Source of the DNA: Fulvia fulva
Taxonomy: Eukaryota; Ascomycota; Dothideomycetes; Mycosphaerellales; Mycosphaerellaceae
Direction of reading: 5' to 3'
Length of the DNA stretch: 64,000 nt
NCBI RefSeq assembly: GCF_020509005.1
Contig: NC_063016.1
Coordinates: 124,001 to 188,000 of the forward strand
This document shows, piece by piece, positions 34,150-45,382 of the stretch; within the stretch, counting starts at the first letter, position 1; each line of letters starts with the position of its first letter. Under the pieces are notes generated by a model. The model was not told the origin of the DNA, searched no databases, and saw only the letters and a list, made by a program, of their open reading frames with translations. The translations under genes and the position numbers were made by a program.

Positions 34150-35120
34150 CCTGAGACACTGGTAGCACGACGACTACCACCAACCGCGCAGATGATGACT
34201 GCGGGTCACAGAAAACGGGGTGCTGGTGCTTCTTCAGGTGGGTGCAATGGGTGGTGGTCTGGGTTGTGCCTCCGCAAATGTCAGCCACGGATGCTTCTCA
34301 TCTCCTCTTTCGCAGCCCTGGACCTGCTCCATTGCTCCGTCTGGTGTCTGATCTGGGAGTGTACGCAGCACTGAGCCACTGACCTTCCTGAAAGTCCCTA
34401 CATGCACGTTGCTGTCGCGTTCGATTGGCTGGTGGCTCGTAATGCTGCTCGTATCCAGAGATTCCAGACGGCTTTCCTGGGCGACTGCAGGCGTTTTGCA
34501 GGTTGAACCACTCTCGCGTCGCAAATGTGTGAGGGGCGAGCAGTACGTATTGCGGAGAACCTGAGCTGTATGCAAGGACATAGTGAGAGGATGAGCTGGA
34601 GTGCATGGGAAGCTTGGAGATCACACACACGACGCGATCGACATCATGACGCGCCGCTACTCGGCTTTCCCCAGAAATCCTCCTCGGTATTCGGAAAGGA
34701 GCTATACCACGTCGGGAGAGTGCCGGCAAGATAGCCATGAGACGAGGTGAATGGTGTTTGCATTCAGCATATTATAGTGTGAGCAGACTACAGTGAACGG
34801 TCCGAGACAGACTAGAGCCTGCAGACCCGTGAAATCACTGCAGCAGACCCTGTGCCCGAATGGACTGTCACAGCTTGACAAGAAACATGTGATCGAGACG
34901 AACAGGGTGTTGACCAAAGCGTACTATCGACAGTGCGACTTTCAAAGGGCTCTCGTGGAACCAACACGTGTTGTGTGTCCTCTTTGTTTCTAGATGAAGC
35001 CATGAGCTTCGCCTTTGTTTACCCACTTGCTGGTCGCGAGCCATAAGTGGATCGCAACATGTCTCCACTTTGCCTGCCGCAACACAGTCAACTATTTCAG
35101 CCAGACTAATACCAACCAAA
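34150..35120. other. Intergenic, no gene recognised
   Basis: Divergent promoter region between the carrier gene (minus) and the small charged protein gene (plus). Overlapping short frames only. Confidence 0.6.
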
Positions 35121-35505
35121 ATGCCAGGTGGAAGAACCGGAGGCGGCGGTGGCAGTGGTGTCAAAGGCGCCGTTGCCCGGGTCCGCCAAGCAGTGACAAA
35201 GAAGACACAGAACAAGAAGCAGCAGAAGGTATGTCATCTCAGACGTCCCGATGTACGGTCTTGTGCTAACTCGAACGTAACAGGAGGCATTGAGGTCTCC
35301 CACGACGCCTCATCCAAAGGTCCAAGAGCGCCAGGCGAAGAAGGAAGCTGCCAAGGTCAAGAAGGACACTCGCAAGGCTGAGGTTGCCGAGGAATCGGCC
35401 TTGAAGGGCGACACTCCTAGCTGGGTCGCGCCACGTGAACTTGAGAGGAGGAAGGTCCAGGCTCGCGAGGCTGAGAGGGCGGAGAAGGAGGATCGTTTCA
35501 CTTAG
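35121..35505 (+). CDS. Small highly charged protein, function unknown
   Basis: Two exons, 35121-35228 and 35284-35505; intron 35229-35283 (GTATGT...AACAG) keeps the frame. 109 residues, with an N-terminal Gly-rich segment (MPGGRTGGGGGSGVKGAVAR) and then an almost uninterrupted Lys/Glu/Arg-rich helix (KVQERQAKKEAAKVKKDTRK, ELERRKVQAREAERAEKED). No membrane span or signal. The ATG has a favourable context (ACCAAAATGCC). Composition suggests a nucleolar, ribosome- or RNA-associated protein, but that is a guess from composition only. The 3' end is only 57 bp from the end of the opposing HET gene. Confidence 0.7.
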
Positions 35506-35562
35506 GGAGGATCTTGACGGCTGCTGTTTCATGGGACCGTGAAGTGGCACCCAGGATGGCCA

Positions 35563-36819
35563 CTACTCTAGTTTGCGGGCCGCGCTGAATAGAAAGGTAC
35601 CGAGCAATTGATCGCGTAGCACGGAAGTCCCATCCAGTAATCTAATTCGACAAGGTAGACAAACCCAGTCGTGATGAGCAACCAACCAAGTGTCAAATGC
35701 TCGTTCATCTACCACATCCGTTCCAACTCCAAGTGCATCCACGACATATGATGCGATCCTAGGCGTGTTGACCCCAAGATCGATCTCGTTGTGGCGCCCC
35801 TTCTGGAACTCTTTGCCTCTCTCAAAATCTTCGCAGGTGTCATTGATCCACGCCACAGTACGTACCAGGAGCTCGTCCTCGTCCATTGAGTAGTCTGGTC
35901 GTAAATGACGCGCTCGGCTGCCTCGTGGGCGGATTGTGTTGGAAGGATGATTCAACATCGCAAAGACCTTGTCTCTTGGATTCTGGCAACTTGTCATCGA
36001 GTAGGATATGATGCAATCTTCCAATGCTTGCAACTGTTTACTCTCATCATAACGGCCCGTGAGGTACTCCTTGCTGAATCTCGAAAATCGATGGCGGTTA
36101 TGTATTGCAGAGTTCGTCCTCTTCACTGTGGTATCCTCTTCCATGTCCAGAAGAGCGTCAATGTGTTGGAAGTCACATCGCATAGATCCGCAGACAAGAT
36201 CAAGGCGCTTGGCCTGTGTGAACTCGGTCAGGATCCAGGTGCGTGAGAAGTAGGGATTCCTCAGTAAGGTGTGGACCATGAAATCGATGGGATCCTCCGT
36301 GCTCCACTGATCTCCCCCCGGAGGTTCTGCTTCCAGCCTCTCAGGAAGTTGGTGGTGAATGCAGTCAAATCTCCGAGCCAGCGAGACCATTGATGCGTCT
36401 TCGTCTCCCAGCCATGCAAACACCCTGGTTGCGTAGCGAAAGATCTGCCACATCCGCGCCACTTGCACGTTGCGCTCCCGTACGTTTCCTTGATCAATAC
36501 ATATCGCGTCAATCCAGTATGCATCGAAGACCCGGTGGTGTGCCCAGATGGCGACCAGCGCTGCGTGCAGACTACGAGTGATCTCGAAATTGCGTCCATT
36601 CAGCTTGATGGCTACTCTACCGTTCGGATCGCCCCAGCAGTAGGAAAGAGCAATGTACTTTCGCCGCTTATTTTCGCTCAAGGTGGTGTCGTCGTACGAA
36701 ACATTTTCCATCAGAGTGAGGTGGATGCGCTCGTGGGTGGTTCTTGAGCCAAACTTGACCAGGCGTATACATTTCTTCCTCAAGGGCGTGTAGCGAAAGT
36801 GGTTGGCGGTATGCTCCAT
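35563..36819 (-). CDS. HET (heterokaryon incompatibility) domain protein
   Basis: Intronless. The preferred start is ATG 36,819, giving 418 residues; the frame is open further upstream to 37,044, but that extra segment is Arg/Ser-rich and lacks family features. HET domain blocks are clear: RKYIALSYCWGD near residue 54, DAYWIDAICIDQGNVRERNV near 95-115 and RVFAWLGDED near 130. HET proteins mediate non-self recognition and programmed cell death between incompatible hyphae. No NACHT, WD40 or ankyrin partner domain is fused; the remainder is a generic fungal HET C-terminal region (NPRDKVFAML is the usual second block). HET genes are numerous and fast-evolving, so no orthologue is claimed. Confidence 0.9.
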   Translation of the reverse strand: MEHTANHFRYTPLRKKCIRLVKFGSRTTHERIHLTLMENVSYDDTTLSENKRRKYIALSYCWGDPNGRVAIKLNGRNFEITRSLHAALVAIWAHHRVFDAYWIDAICIDQGNVRERNVQVARMWQIFRYATRVFAWLGDEDASMVSLARRFDCIHHQLPERLEAEPPGGDQWSTEDPIDFMVHTLLRNPYFSRTWILTEFTQAKRLDLVCGSMRCDFQHIDALLDMEEDTTVKRTNSAIHNRHRFSRFSKEYLTGRYDESKQLQALEDCIISYSMTSCQNPRDKVFAMLNHPSNTIRPRGSRARHLRPDYSMDEDELLVRTVAWINDTCEDFERGKEFQKGRHNEIDLGVNTPRIASYVVDALGVGTDVVDERAFDTWLVAHHDWVCLPCRIRLLDGTSVLRDQLLGTFLFSAARKLE

Positions 36820-38270
36820 ATTACGTCGACTCAGGAACGTCAATGGGTGTTGTTTTGTAGCAGGTTCGTGCGCTGGGAGTAGTCCAACAGGCTGGATTCG
36901 CGACCTCGCGCGATGAGACAACGGAAGACTTTTACGCCGCTGCTGACGTGGTGGCGTGCTGCGCCTGCCTTGTGTAACACAAGCGAAGGCAGTGCACCTC
37001 GCCCTTGATAGGGCGTACCAGCTCAGTGGCACAAAGGCCATCATATGATGGGATCTTCAGAACGTGGCTTGGCTTAGCATGCTCTCGATGTGTGGCAACA
37101 GTGGCCATGAAGCTGAACATACCATGGGTGTGGTGGTTCGTAGACCGGCAATTGGCACTGCCAGAGCCAGTCTTCGGCTCTAAGGAGCCTGCCATACGCA
37201 AGCACTGGTCTTATTGCCATTTCTGCGGATACTCGAATATGCTCCTCCCGGTGGACATCTGCTGGTGTGCGCAGGATTTGTTTCATGAGTCGATGGTGGG
37301 AGCGCTGTGTCGCGAGAGCTGTGATAGGGCGTACATGAAAGCGGTGGCATTGCTTGTGTCAACTCCTGTCGGTTTCTGTGGGCTAGAGGGTCGCAAGAAG
37401 TGCTTCATCTGGGACTTGCTGTGCTGTTGTTCTGCGTCACTAGGTAGTATGATGTTGATTTTCGAAGGTGCGTGCATTGTGGTGCTGGCGCAGCAGCGAG
37501 GCGAGGCAGGTGCGGATCGAGCGGTCGCGTTGCTAGTATGGTGGGTGTCCACGAGAGTCGAGTTTTGTCAGCTTTCTCCCACCACGTTCCCGGCAAGCAC
37601 ATGTGCCCAAGCAGACATGAACAAAAAGGACGAGCATCAGCAAAGTCTACTCACCGTCCTCGACTCCCTCGTCGCATCTCCACGGGTCGCCCCTACCAGG
37701 TTTGAACCCCGCAAGTGCAAAAAGATTCCGACCCAAAGGCCGCTATTGAAAACCCCCAACATGGTGATTTTACATTTCACACGTGTTCCCATAGACGCTC
37801 CAAAGGTCCGAAGACTTAATGCGAACTGTGTTGTGAATTCTCAGAGCCTTATGCGGAGGTTCTGGGAACCTAGCGGGCGTGATTCTATACTGAGATGATT
37901 CAGAGTTGCGCAAGAATGGATCTGCTGTGCTACCGTACTTTGTGTGGTATTGATGAGAACAGGGAAATTCTGAGCACATATATACACTTACTTCTGGGCG
38001 TTTCCCTTTGCCGAGGCAAAGCCAGCACTCGAGGCCGGCGAGGTTGGTATGGGTGCCATGGTGGTCCAAACATTCTTGTAACTTGTCGAGGATGGTCGTG
38101 GGGTGTGTCTGATGTCCAGCATGTGCGTTTATGGACCGTAGATTCCATGGTCGAAGTGATGCAGGTTGCAAAGGCAGGAAGTTGCGGTTCAGGCAGGCGT
38201 CAGGCACCATTGTTCTTCCCAGCGCAAAGTCTGCAAGTGTGATGCGGGCAGCGAGATACGCCTGCCAGAA
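36820..38270. other. Intergenic, no supported gene
   Basis: A 297-codon plus-strand frame (37,005-37,898) is open but has random-looking, Cys/Trp-rich composition, no domain and no convincing promoter. A B-box-like sequence on the minus strand at about 37,700 was examined and rejected as a tRNA. Confidence 0.5.
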
Positions 38271-38644
38271 ATGTTATCGACAGACTCTCCAAAATATCCT
38301 CCCACTTGGTTGGCGGTGCTCTTCTGCATTGCCCTTGTCACAGAGATTACCCGGCACCTTTACCACCGCATATATCGACCATACCGGTGGCGCCAGCTGG
38401 AACGAGACCTCAACCACTTGGAGCAGCTCAGCGATCAACTCCAGCAACTTGACCAGGCACAACAGGTGTGATCTGAACAGTATCGTCAGCCATGCCTGAC
38501 TGCTAGTACAAGTCGGAGCTTGGTGGTCTCGCCTTTGGTCTTGTCTTCCTCTTGATCATCTTCATCGTTGCACTTCGCGGCGCATACGTCATCGCGGCAT
38601 ATCGAAGCGTAGGGTGGGTTTATGGTCGAGAGAAGCAGGTATGA
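38271..38644 (+). CDS. Small two-span membrane protein, function unknown
   Basis: Two exons, 38271-38465 and 38507-38644; the 41-nt intron (GTGTGA...GACTGCTAG) is short for the group but joins two protein-like frames. 110 residues: a first hydrophobic span near 12-26 (TWLAVLFCIALVTEI), a coiled-coil-like basic/acidic segment (LERDLNHLEQLSDQLQQLDQ), and a second span near 70-92 (LGGLAFGLVFLLIIFIVALR). The composition of both exons and continuity across the junction support coding; the start ATG is the first that leaves a sensible N-terminus (MLSTDSPKYPPTW). I do not recognise the family; a small ER or organelle adaptor is possible. Confidence 0.6.
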
Positions 38645-39013
38645 TGGGTGTCGCTGTGGTGTAAGCACTTCGAATGCTCACTTTGAACGAGAAGGACTGT
38701 ATCACGAGTCGTACTCATTCACGCCATCTTTCTGGAGAACAGATCTACCTCTCAGCAGATGCCATCACATCCACACCTTCACTCGCACGACCTGCGACAC
38801 GCGTGGAGGTAAAGTCTGCGACGTGTTGACAACAAGAAGAGGGAGAGGAACGCTGCTGCAAGTGAGGTTTGGCCGTCCTCAGCTTTCACACCGCCCGGCA
38901 CGCGAATGCGATACGAGCCGTACCTTGCATCGACATCTTGGCAGAACCGCTCCAGCACCGACATCGACCGCATCTCTACAACCGCCTCGAACCACAACAT
39001 CAACATCGCAACG

Positions 39014-39882
39014 ATGCTTGCTTCCGGCTTCAAAGATGCGCCGGTGACAAAGCTGCTCGTGACGGCAGTCGTCATCATATCCTTCCTCGCAAGCCTGACA
39101 GACACGAAGTACTACTTCTGGATCGACGTCAGGCCACATCTCCTCGACTACTGGCAATGGTGGAGACTGTTTATATGGCAGCTATGCTACACCAACAGCA
39201 CAGAAGTGTTCTTCACGACGGCTGTATTGTACAACCTGCGCGTCATTGAGCGGCTCTGGGGTAGCAGGAAGTTTGCTGTATGCTTCACGTTCCCAAATCA
39301 TGCACGCCTCGTTAGTCTCGGCTAACAGGTAGGTAGTCCTTCATCCTGTCAACATTTCTTTACAACGCCATACTTCCACCGATCCTGCTCACACTAGTCA
39401 TACGACCCTTGAGCTTCGGCAGAATCAACTACCTCCCAGCAGGACCAACACCACTCGTGTTCTCACTTCTAGCTCAGTACCACGCCGCAATTCCTTACAT
39501 CTACAAATATCGAGTTTCGAGCGGCCTGGGCACCGGTGACGACGGCATCATGCTCACTTCGAAAGCGACGAGCTATCTGCTCCCAGCACAACTAGCCTTA
39601 GCACAACTTCCAGGCTCGGCTCTGGCAGCAGCCGTTGGGTGGGTTGTGGGACTGGCATACAGACGCGATATCCTCCCTGGGGTAACAGCATGGCGGGTGC
39701 CGACGTGGGTGATTGGTGGAAGTGATGCAACTCGGAAAGAGCGCTTCAACACAATGAGAAGAAGAATGGAAGGTGAAGTCGGACAAGCCACTGGTGTAGA
39801 CACAAATCGGGAGGGTTCAGGTGAAGGCAGGCGGAGAGGAGTGCTTGGCGGGCTGGCAGATCAGTTTAGGGGTGCATTCTAA
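39014..39882 (+). CDS. Dsc2/UBAC2-like rhomboid-fold membrane protein
   Basis: Two exons, 39014-39277 and 39337-39882; intron 39278-39336 (GTATGC...GGTAG) joins ...SRKFA to SFILSTFLYN. 269 residues. The N-terminal half matches derlin/rhomboid-like architecture: KLLVTAVVIISFLASL span, a WRLFIWQLCY stretch, then RVIERLWGSRKFASFI, with further spans including PLVFSLLAQYHAAIPYIYKY and LPGSALAAAVGWVVGLAYRR. No Ser/His rhomboid protease dyad is evident, fitting a pseudoprotease. Dsc2 is a subunit of the Golgi Dsc E3 ligase complex that acts in SREBP cleavage and membrane-protein quality control in fungi. The C-terminal UBA domain expected in Dsc2/UBAC2 is not visible; the protein ends in GVLGGLADQFRGAF. 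The nearest downstream ATG-rich region does not supply one. Confidence 0.75.
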
Positions 39883-40199
39883 GCACAAGAGCTGCGTAAT
39901 AATGCGGAATGTTCAAGATTATGTGCTTCCATCCCGAGCGGCTTTCGAATCGGTCCTCTTGTTCCCAGCCCCGCCTTCGCAGCTAAAGGGATTGCACTCA
40001 CTTGATCTTCAGTCGGCGCATCAGAACATGGGTTATTGCGAAAAAGCGGTGTATTGTGGCTGCCTGCGGCTACTATTGTCACTCCTTATCGCAGCACACT
40101 TCGAAGGACAACTACAGCTGTGTTACCACGTATCACAACACATTCGCAAGCAGCCACACCAACGATCAGTCCGAACAAGCAACATTGCACATCCTCAAG
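39883..40199. other. Short intergenic spacer
   Basis: About 317 bp between the Dsc2-like stop and the next BTB gene on the same strand. Nothing recognised. Confidence 0.6.
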
Positions 40200-41071
40200 A
40201 TGCTACAACTCACCGCCGACCAACACAACCGCCTCGTCCAGACGGAGCGCGTCATCTTGATAGCCACAGGCACCAACGAGCAAGTTATCATCAACAAGGG
40301 ATTCCTCGCCCTCCATTCCACCTTCTTCGCCCAAGTCGTCGATAAACCCAGCGCAGTCGGTGAAGACGGCCAAGGTACTACCTACTTCCCTTCAATCGAA
40401 CACAACAAACCCAAACAGCTAACATTAATGTAGCCACTTTCGAGGTCGACTCCGCCGCGACCGCCATCAAAGTCTTCGTCCGCTGGTGTTACGAAGGCCA
40501 CTTCCGCCCCATCAATGTCGCCACCGCGGGTGAGGCCCAGCTCAATCAGCGCAAGATGCTGCTTATCGACCTTTGGATCTTTGGCGAGAAATACGGCATC
40601 CCCGCCATTCAGAACGAGGCGATCGAGCACCTTGCACAAGTCCTCACAACCCATCCCCATCTCCTCACCCGAGAAGACGTCGAATACATCCTCACCCGAA
40701 CCCCCGTCGAACAAGAATCCAACCCGCTAAAACACCTCCTCGTCATAACCATCATCTTCCTCCTAGAAGTCGGCGCAAAAGGTTCCAACGCAGACGCAGG
40801 CTTGAAGGCGTATGAGCAGTGCGCGCAAGGGTTCCCGGGGTTCATGTCGTTGATGCTGAAGTGGCAGCGGGCGTGGTTGATTGTGAATACGAGTGGGAAG
40901 AGTCGTGCGAGTGTGGAGAGGTTGGGGGAGTTTGTGGCGAGGGAGGGGGTGGAGAGGTATTTGGTTGTGGAGGAGGGGGAGGTGGAGGAGTGGGTGCGTA
41001 GGAAGTATGGGTTGGGTGAGGAGAGGGAGGTGGAGGTGGAGGTGGAGGTTATTGTGATTGATGATGATTGA
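40200..41071 (+). CDS. BTB/POZ-domain-like protein with acidic Val/Glu repeat tail
   Basis: Two exons, 40200-40374 and 40434-41071; intron 40375-40433 (GTACTA...TGTAG) restores the frame as EDGQ|ATFEVDS. 270 residues. BTB-like core: RVILIATGTNEQVIINKGFL, ALHSTFFAQVVDKPS and AATAIKVFVRWCYEGHF, then a helical region (LLIDLWIFGEKYGIPAIQNE). This is the common fungal orphan BTB layout. The C-terminus is Glu-rich and ends in alternating Val-Glu encoded by GGAGGT hexanucleotides (41,026-41,049), then VIVIDDD. The last third is much more G-rich than the first part. A Cul3-adaptor role is possible but inferred from the fold only. Confidence 0.8.
41026..41049 (+). repeat. GGAGGT hexanucleotide coding microsatellite
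   Basis: Four GGAGGT-type units in tandem encode the VEVEVEV tail of the BTB-like protein. Direct sequence observation. Confidence 0.8.
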
Positions 41072-42138
41072 GGGGGTTGAGATGGTTGATGAGTAGTAAG
41101 GGGGGTGGTGCGTTTGAGCACGGGGGTTTTGGAGAGTGTTCGTGTTGCAGTGCATTGCGCACGCTTGAGGAAGGAAGATCGCGCGATGCCGCCGGCCTTT
41201 GGAGCAAGAGATGGATCTGTCCCGACTACAAGTTGGATCATGGGTCTTAGGGAATGGACTCGCTCTGACCATGTGTTCCGAGATTTGATAGTCGATGTCA
41301 CAGGGGACATGCCTCTCCGAACGACTGATTCCTGCGCGGCATAGCATGTGCCTTTGTCTACTGACTTGCACGGTCAGGCACAGCCTCCTCGTCCCAAACT
41401 GCGCTTAGTCTGCAATGGCCGTGGCAATCGCCCTCGTCGACACGTTGAGGTGATTATCAGGCTTGTTGGTCATCCTGTCCCAGCGAACGGGGCCATACTG
41501 TTCAACACTAGTCACCTGAGGCATCAAGTTTTCTCGCGATGAAGGATCGACGCGACATATTCGCGCGCGCGTCCTCTGGCGATAGCGAGGTCATATACCA
41601 AATCGGCTGTTGTACACTGCAAGCCATGCGCCTTTCATCGATGATCAAGCTGCCTTGGTGTTGAGTTGACATCGAGTGAAAGTGGTACAAGAACACCTTG
41701 AGACTCCTCGACCCCACATCTTCCCTGCAGCAACGGTGGACCAATGCCACCCCAGTCCTCCGTGACATGGCGTCCGCGTATGTTGTGCCACTTCACCTGT
41801 ACCGAAGACACGACCACTCCCACGCGCGCGATCACGTTCCATCTACCGACATGGCAGTCTAGCCGGTATACTGTACATCCTCAGCTTCGACGTCACGTCT
41901 GACCACAAATTTTTGGGCATCTTCTTTGTCTGAACACGCGTCTACTCCTGCCTTACATCGGACGACAATCATATCGACGATCGCGCGCATGCTTGCACGA
42001 CATCTCAGCAGCAGCAGCAGCAAGCAGCTATCCGTCGAGCCCCGCGCTTGCTTGCGGAGCAGACGAGCACGACCATAAGACTGCCATCACACATCGGCGA
42101 CTTTGCATTCCGCAAATTCTTGCAGCGCCTTCGACATC
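41072..42138. other. Intergenic; promoter and leader of the acidic nuclear protein gene
   Basis: No gene recognised. A CAG/AGC trinucleotide run (about 42,004-42,028) lies in the probable 5' leader of the next gene. Confidence 0.6.
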
Positions 42139-43625
42139 ATGGCCGACGATCACGACTTCGAGGATGGCGACTTGCTTAATATGGACGATGCCTGGTTCTA
42201 CATGGAGGATGAGATCGAGCTAGCGGTATGTCGCAGATATCCTTGGACATCCCGACACGCGTTTCGGACACATGCATGATGAGCCGCCTCGTGGGGATTG
42301 TAGGCACGGCTGACGATTGTGATGTGTAGGATGAACTAGCAGAAGGCCAACTACCCGACCCGGGTTATGCTGGTAACAACTACGAAAATGATGCGCAGGC
42401 CTTCGACTTCGACCTATACCACTACTGGGACGATCTCGAGTATGCTGACGATGCATACGACGATTATCATGTGAGGAAACCGGAGGATGCAGGCAAGAAG
42501 AGGAAACACACGAGCCCGAAGAAAGCTGTGCCAGACAAGAGGCAGAAGACGAGCGCGAAGGGCAGGTTGACCCAACATGAGTGGGATCGTGAAGACGAGC
42601 CAGTGCTGTTTCATAGCCTGGCAGAGCGATACCAGAACTGGAGGCGGGATCCACCACTGTTGAAGGAGGGAACAACTTTTGGCCTGTTGCCGGACTGGAA
42701 GACTCGCTTCGCTGGAAAGGATGGCGCGATACTGAAGAAAGCAATGCCGGCCGCAATGAAACAAGCTGCAGAGGGAGAAGGGTTGGAAGATATGGAGGAT
42801 GATGAAGACGGTCAAGCTGAAGACGAAGAATGGGAAGATGAACCAGAAGGCGGGTTAGACATGGAGGCTGCGCTGAAGGCTGCTCTCGAAGCGAAGCTCG
42901 GTACCATGGCCATGGATGACGCGGATAAGGAGAACTTCATGCAGACCATGCTGAAGATGATGTCCGGAGAAGGCGGCGATGATGCTGCCAACGAGCTCAC
43001 CGATGCCCTGCTTGGCAAAGTCACATCGGAGACTGGTAACGAAGCACTCTCAGGCTGGCTGTCGGGGCAGGGTGTCTCATTGGAAGAGGACGATGACGCT
43101 TCGAGTATCGCAACCACCGAGCAGGCTGGATCTGCCAATATGGAAGACTCGCCAGTGGATAGCGCCGTTGGTGAGAGCATCCGAGGAGGGAGAAAAGCCA
43201 CGCAGATGCCTCTGCACTCAGGTTCTCCTATCGATTCGAAGAAGCGATCTGCACCGTTGAGTAAGACCGAGAACGAGAGGCCCGGTAGGAAGCAGAAGAA
43301 GGTCAAATTCGATGTCTCTTCGTCATCTGACCCGGTGCAGCCTAGTAAGCTGGCAGGAGTGAGTGATGACTCCGGAACGACCGTCGCAGACTCCAAACAG
43401 CCCAACGCGAAAGCCGTCGACTCCAATCCGGCAGTGCTACAAGACACGGCGAGCAAGTCACGCAAGAGAAAGGCCGCTCCTACCGAGACGACCGATCCAG
43501 ATCCGCTTCCCGTGAAAAGAACGAGGAAGCGTGAGCTGGACGACCTAGGACCTGTACCTGACGTTCTTTCACCTGCACCGCCGGCGAAGCGGATTCGAAG
43601 CGCGAGGGCGAAGAGTGGGAAATAA
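42139..43625 (+). CDS. Acidic nuclear-type protein with basic C-terminus, function unknown
   Basis: Two exons, 42139-42225 and 42330-43625; intron 42226-42329 (104 nt, GTATGT...TGTAG). 460 residues. The first 70 residues are strongly acidic (MADDHDFEDGDLLNMDDAWF; later NYENDAQAFDFDLYHYWDDL). A basic nuclear-localisation-like stretch follows (RKPEDAGKKRKHTSPKKAVP), then a conserved-looking block (AERYQNWRRDPPLLKEG, TFGLLPDWKTRF), then low-complexity acidic and Ser-rich sequence and repeated Lys/Arg clusters (RPGRKQKKVKF, KSRKRKAAP, KRTRKREL, AKRIRSARAKSGK). Composition indicates a chromatin or nucleolar protein. No domain is recognised. The first exon ATG has good context (ACATCATGGCC). Confidence 0.78.
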
Positions 43626-44196
43626 GACCAGCGTTTCGGCAGAGGATTTATTAAGCACTGGACTTTGGTGTGCTCGTTTCATGGCTTTGGATGGCATGTT
43701 GGAGCGTAATACGTATGCATAGACTGCACGTAATAATGAAAGACTTGATATCTTGGCCCTCTTCACGACCACAATATGCTTCGAATACGTCTATCTGATC
43801 GGTGTCCACATCGTGGCGAAGGAGACGAGACCGCGGTGGTCCTCTCACTCGCCTCGAACACGAGGTCCTGTCCAGGCGTGCGACGTGGGTCAGTGTCGCT
43901 GGTAAGCAGCATATGGCGCTTGGCAAGTGCGAAGCCTCAGCATTGTTCGGCTGTCTCCTTTCACATACCGGACTCGAGAAATGCGCCTTTGTGCCAAAAC
44001 AGTGAGTCTCTCAAGGTGAGAATATCGTGAACAAAGGCATTCGAGTAGCCTTCGAGGCACTCACACTTCACAATGACCTCTCTTGCGCTTCACTTACATG
44101 TTTTCATTCAGCTGCTGGCAGTATCAGCACCAATACATATCCTTACCACTATCTAGCAGTGCTACTAACGCACTCACCATTGACCAACTGACTACA
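43626..44196. other. Intergenic, no gene recognised
   Basis: 3' region of the acidic nuclear protein gene and upstream region of the following gene model. Short frames only. Confidence 0.55.
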
Positions 44197-44944
44197 ATGC
44201 AGAAACCCCAACCAATGCGCTGGGCTCAGGTCGCAGCAGCGCCACCTCCTCCACCAAAATGCACCCGATTCTGCTGTTCCGACTTTGCGAAGTATGAGGA
44301 GACGCCAGTCGTCTTCGAGCCGTCACTTACGAACGACATCCACCCCATCTTCGCCCCTAGTCAGTTCCCCGCTATCACTAAACCACTTCCACCTCGCCAT
44401 CCTCCTGCTCCACAAACTCAGCCACGCGCTCCTCAACGCGCACGCCGGCGTGCGCAGATCTGAAGACTTCCTCGAAAACAACCCCCTATCCGAATGCGGC
44501 TACAGCCTCGAACACGCCACTCTCGGCGCCGTGCTAGGACACAGGACCTTGAAATTCTTCGAGCGTCGAAGACGGGACTACTGCGATGACGGCACGTCGA
44601 GATCTTTCTCCGAGAATCTCCTTACGGTGTATGAATGGCCGAGCGGCGTGCATTGGGATCGTTATAGAGGGTCCGGGGCGAAGATGGCTTGGAGACACCC
44701 AATATCGCCGGCTACCAAGGTGTGGAGGGTTCCGCTTGAGTTTGTTGTGGGGTTGTTTGAGGAGAGGTTCTGGGAGGGGATGGCGTGGGCTGGCGCTGAG
44801 AGGGTGGCGATGGAGGTTGAGACCGTGGCGGAGTGGTGGGCGTTCTGGTTTCGGCAGGGGGAGGTTTCGGAGGTGAGGCCGTATCTTACCTTGGGTGAAG
44901 CTGGTCAGGTTTCGACGGTAAGTACGAAGGTCCGACGCTGCTAG
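44197..44944 (+). CDS. Hypothetical protein, two-exon model uncertain
   Basis: The region has protein-like composition in two frames that need joining. A possible first exon starts at ATG 44,197 (MQKPQPMRWAQVAAAPPPPP) and a second frame reads from about 44,364 to TAG at 44,942-44,944. A workable intron runs from a GTATGA donor near 44,292 to the TAGTCAG acceptor near 44,365, giving a 1+2 phase match. The second exon contains LAILLLHKLSHALLNAHAG, ENLLTVYEWPSGVHWDRYRG and a Trp-rich segment (AEWWAFWFRQGEVSEVRPYL). A GTAAGT close to the end (about 44,920) may be another donor, so the 3' end is open to revision. No family is recognised. Confidence 0.5.
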
Positions 44945-45382
44945 GATGGGGAACTTCCGCGAGGTATTTCTCATGTCCTTTCTCCTTGCCAACCTTCGCC
45001 ATCGTTCTCCTCTCAACCCCCGCCACCATATTCGCGCTGCAGCGCTAGCCCACGGATGGGAGACTTGGACCTCTGCAGCAGCGATACTGTGAGCAGGTTG
45101 GTTCAGTAAGAAGATCATCATTGCATCTCGACAGTCTATGATTCGTTCAGCGTTGATGATCGAAGCAAAGCGGCGAGGGGGAAATATCAGATCAATATGT
45201 ACTGACGAACATATCAATCTCCTTTTCGATCGTATACATACATATAAGACGCCGGTCTCCAACGATGCCGCGCGTGTTTCTGGATCCTCAAAGCAATATC
45301 ATCTGGTCCCACGTCCCACTCCAGCCTTTCAGCAAATAGAGAGAAACGTACCCGGGCAAGCGAGGTGCTGCTGACATGTCCC
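44945..45382. other. Intergenic between convergent genes
   Basis: Nothing recognised. A shadow frame on the minus strand overlaps the preceding gene and is not considered real. Confidence 0.55.

Noticed and set aside
36820..37044. N-terminal extension of the HET protein
   Set aside because: The frame is open, but the added 75 residues are basic and low-complexity and the HET family start fits Met at 36,819; kept as an alternative only.
37670..37760. B-box-like GGTTCAAACC on the minus strand suggesting a tRNA
   Set aside because: The 5-bp T-stem does not pair, no A box lies at the right distance and no 7-bp acceptor stem can be formed.
37005..37898. 297-codon plus-strand open frame after the HET gene
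   Set aside because: Random-looking Cys/Trp-rich composition, no domain or signal and no promoter features; overlaps equally long frames on the other strand.
29532..41071. F-box, Dsc2-like and BTB genes plus the UBP as a ubiquitin gene cluster
   Set aside because: The genes are widely spaced, mixed in strand and interleaved with unrelated genes; such families are common, so chance is enough.
44534..45262. 242-codon minus-strand frame
   Set aside because: Antisense to the better-supported plus-strand exon; composition is Pro/Arg/His-rich as expected for a shadow.
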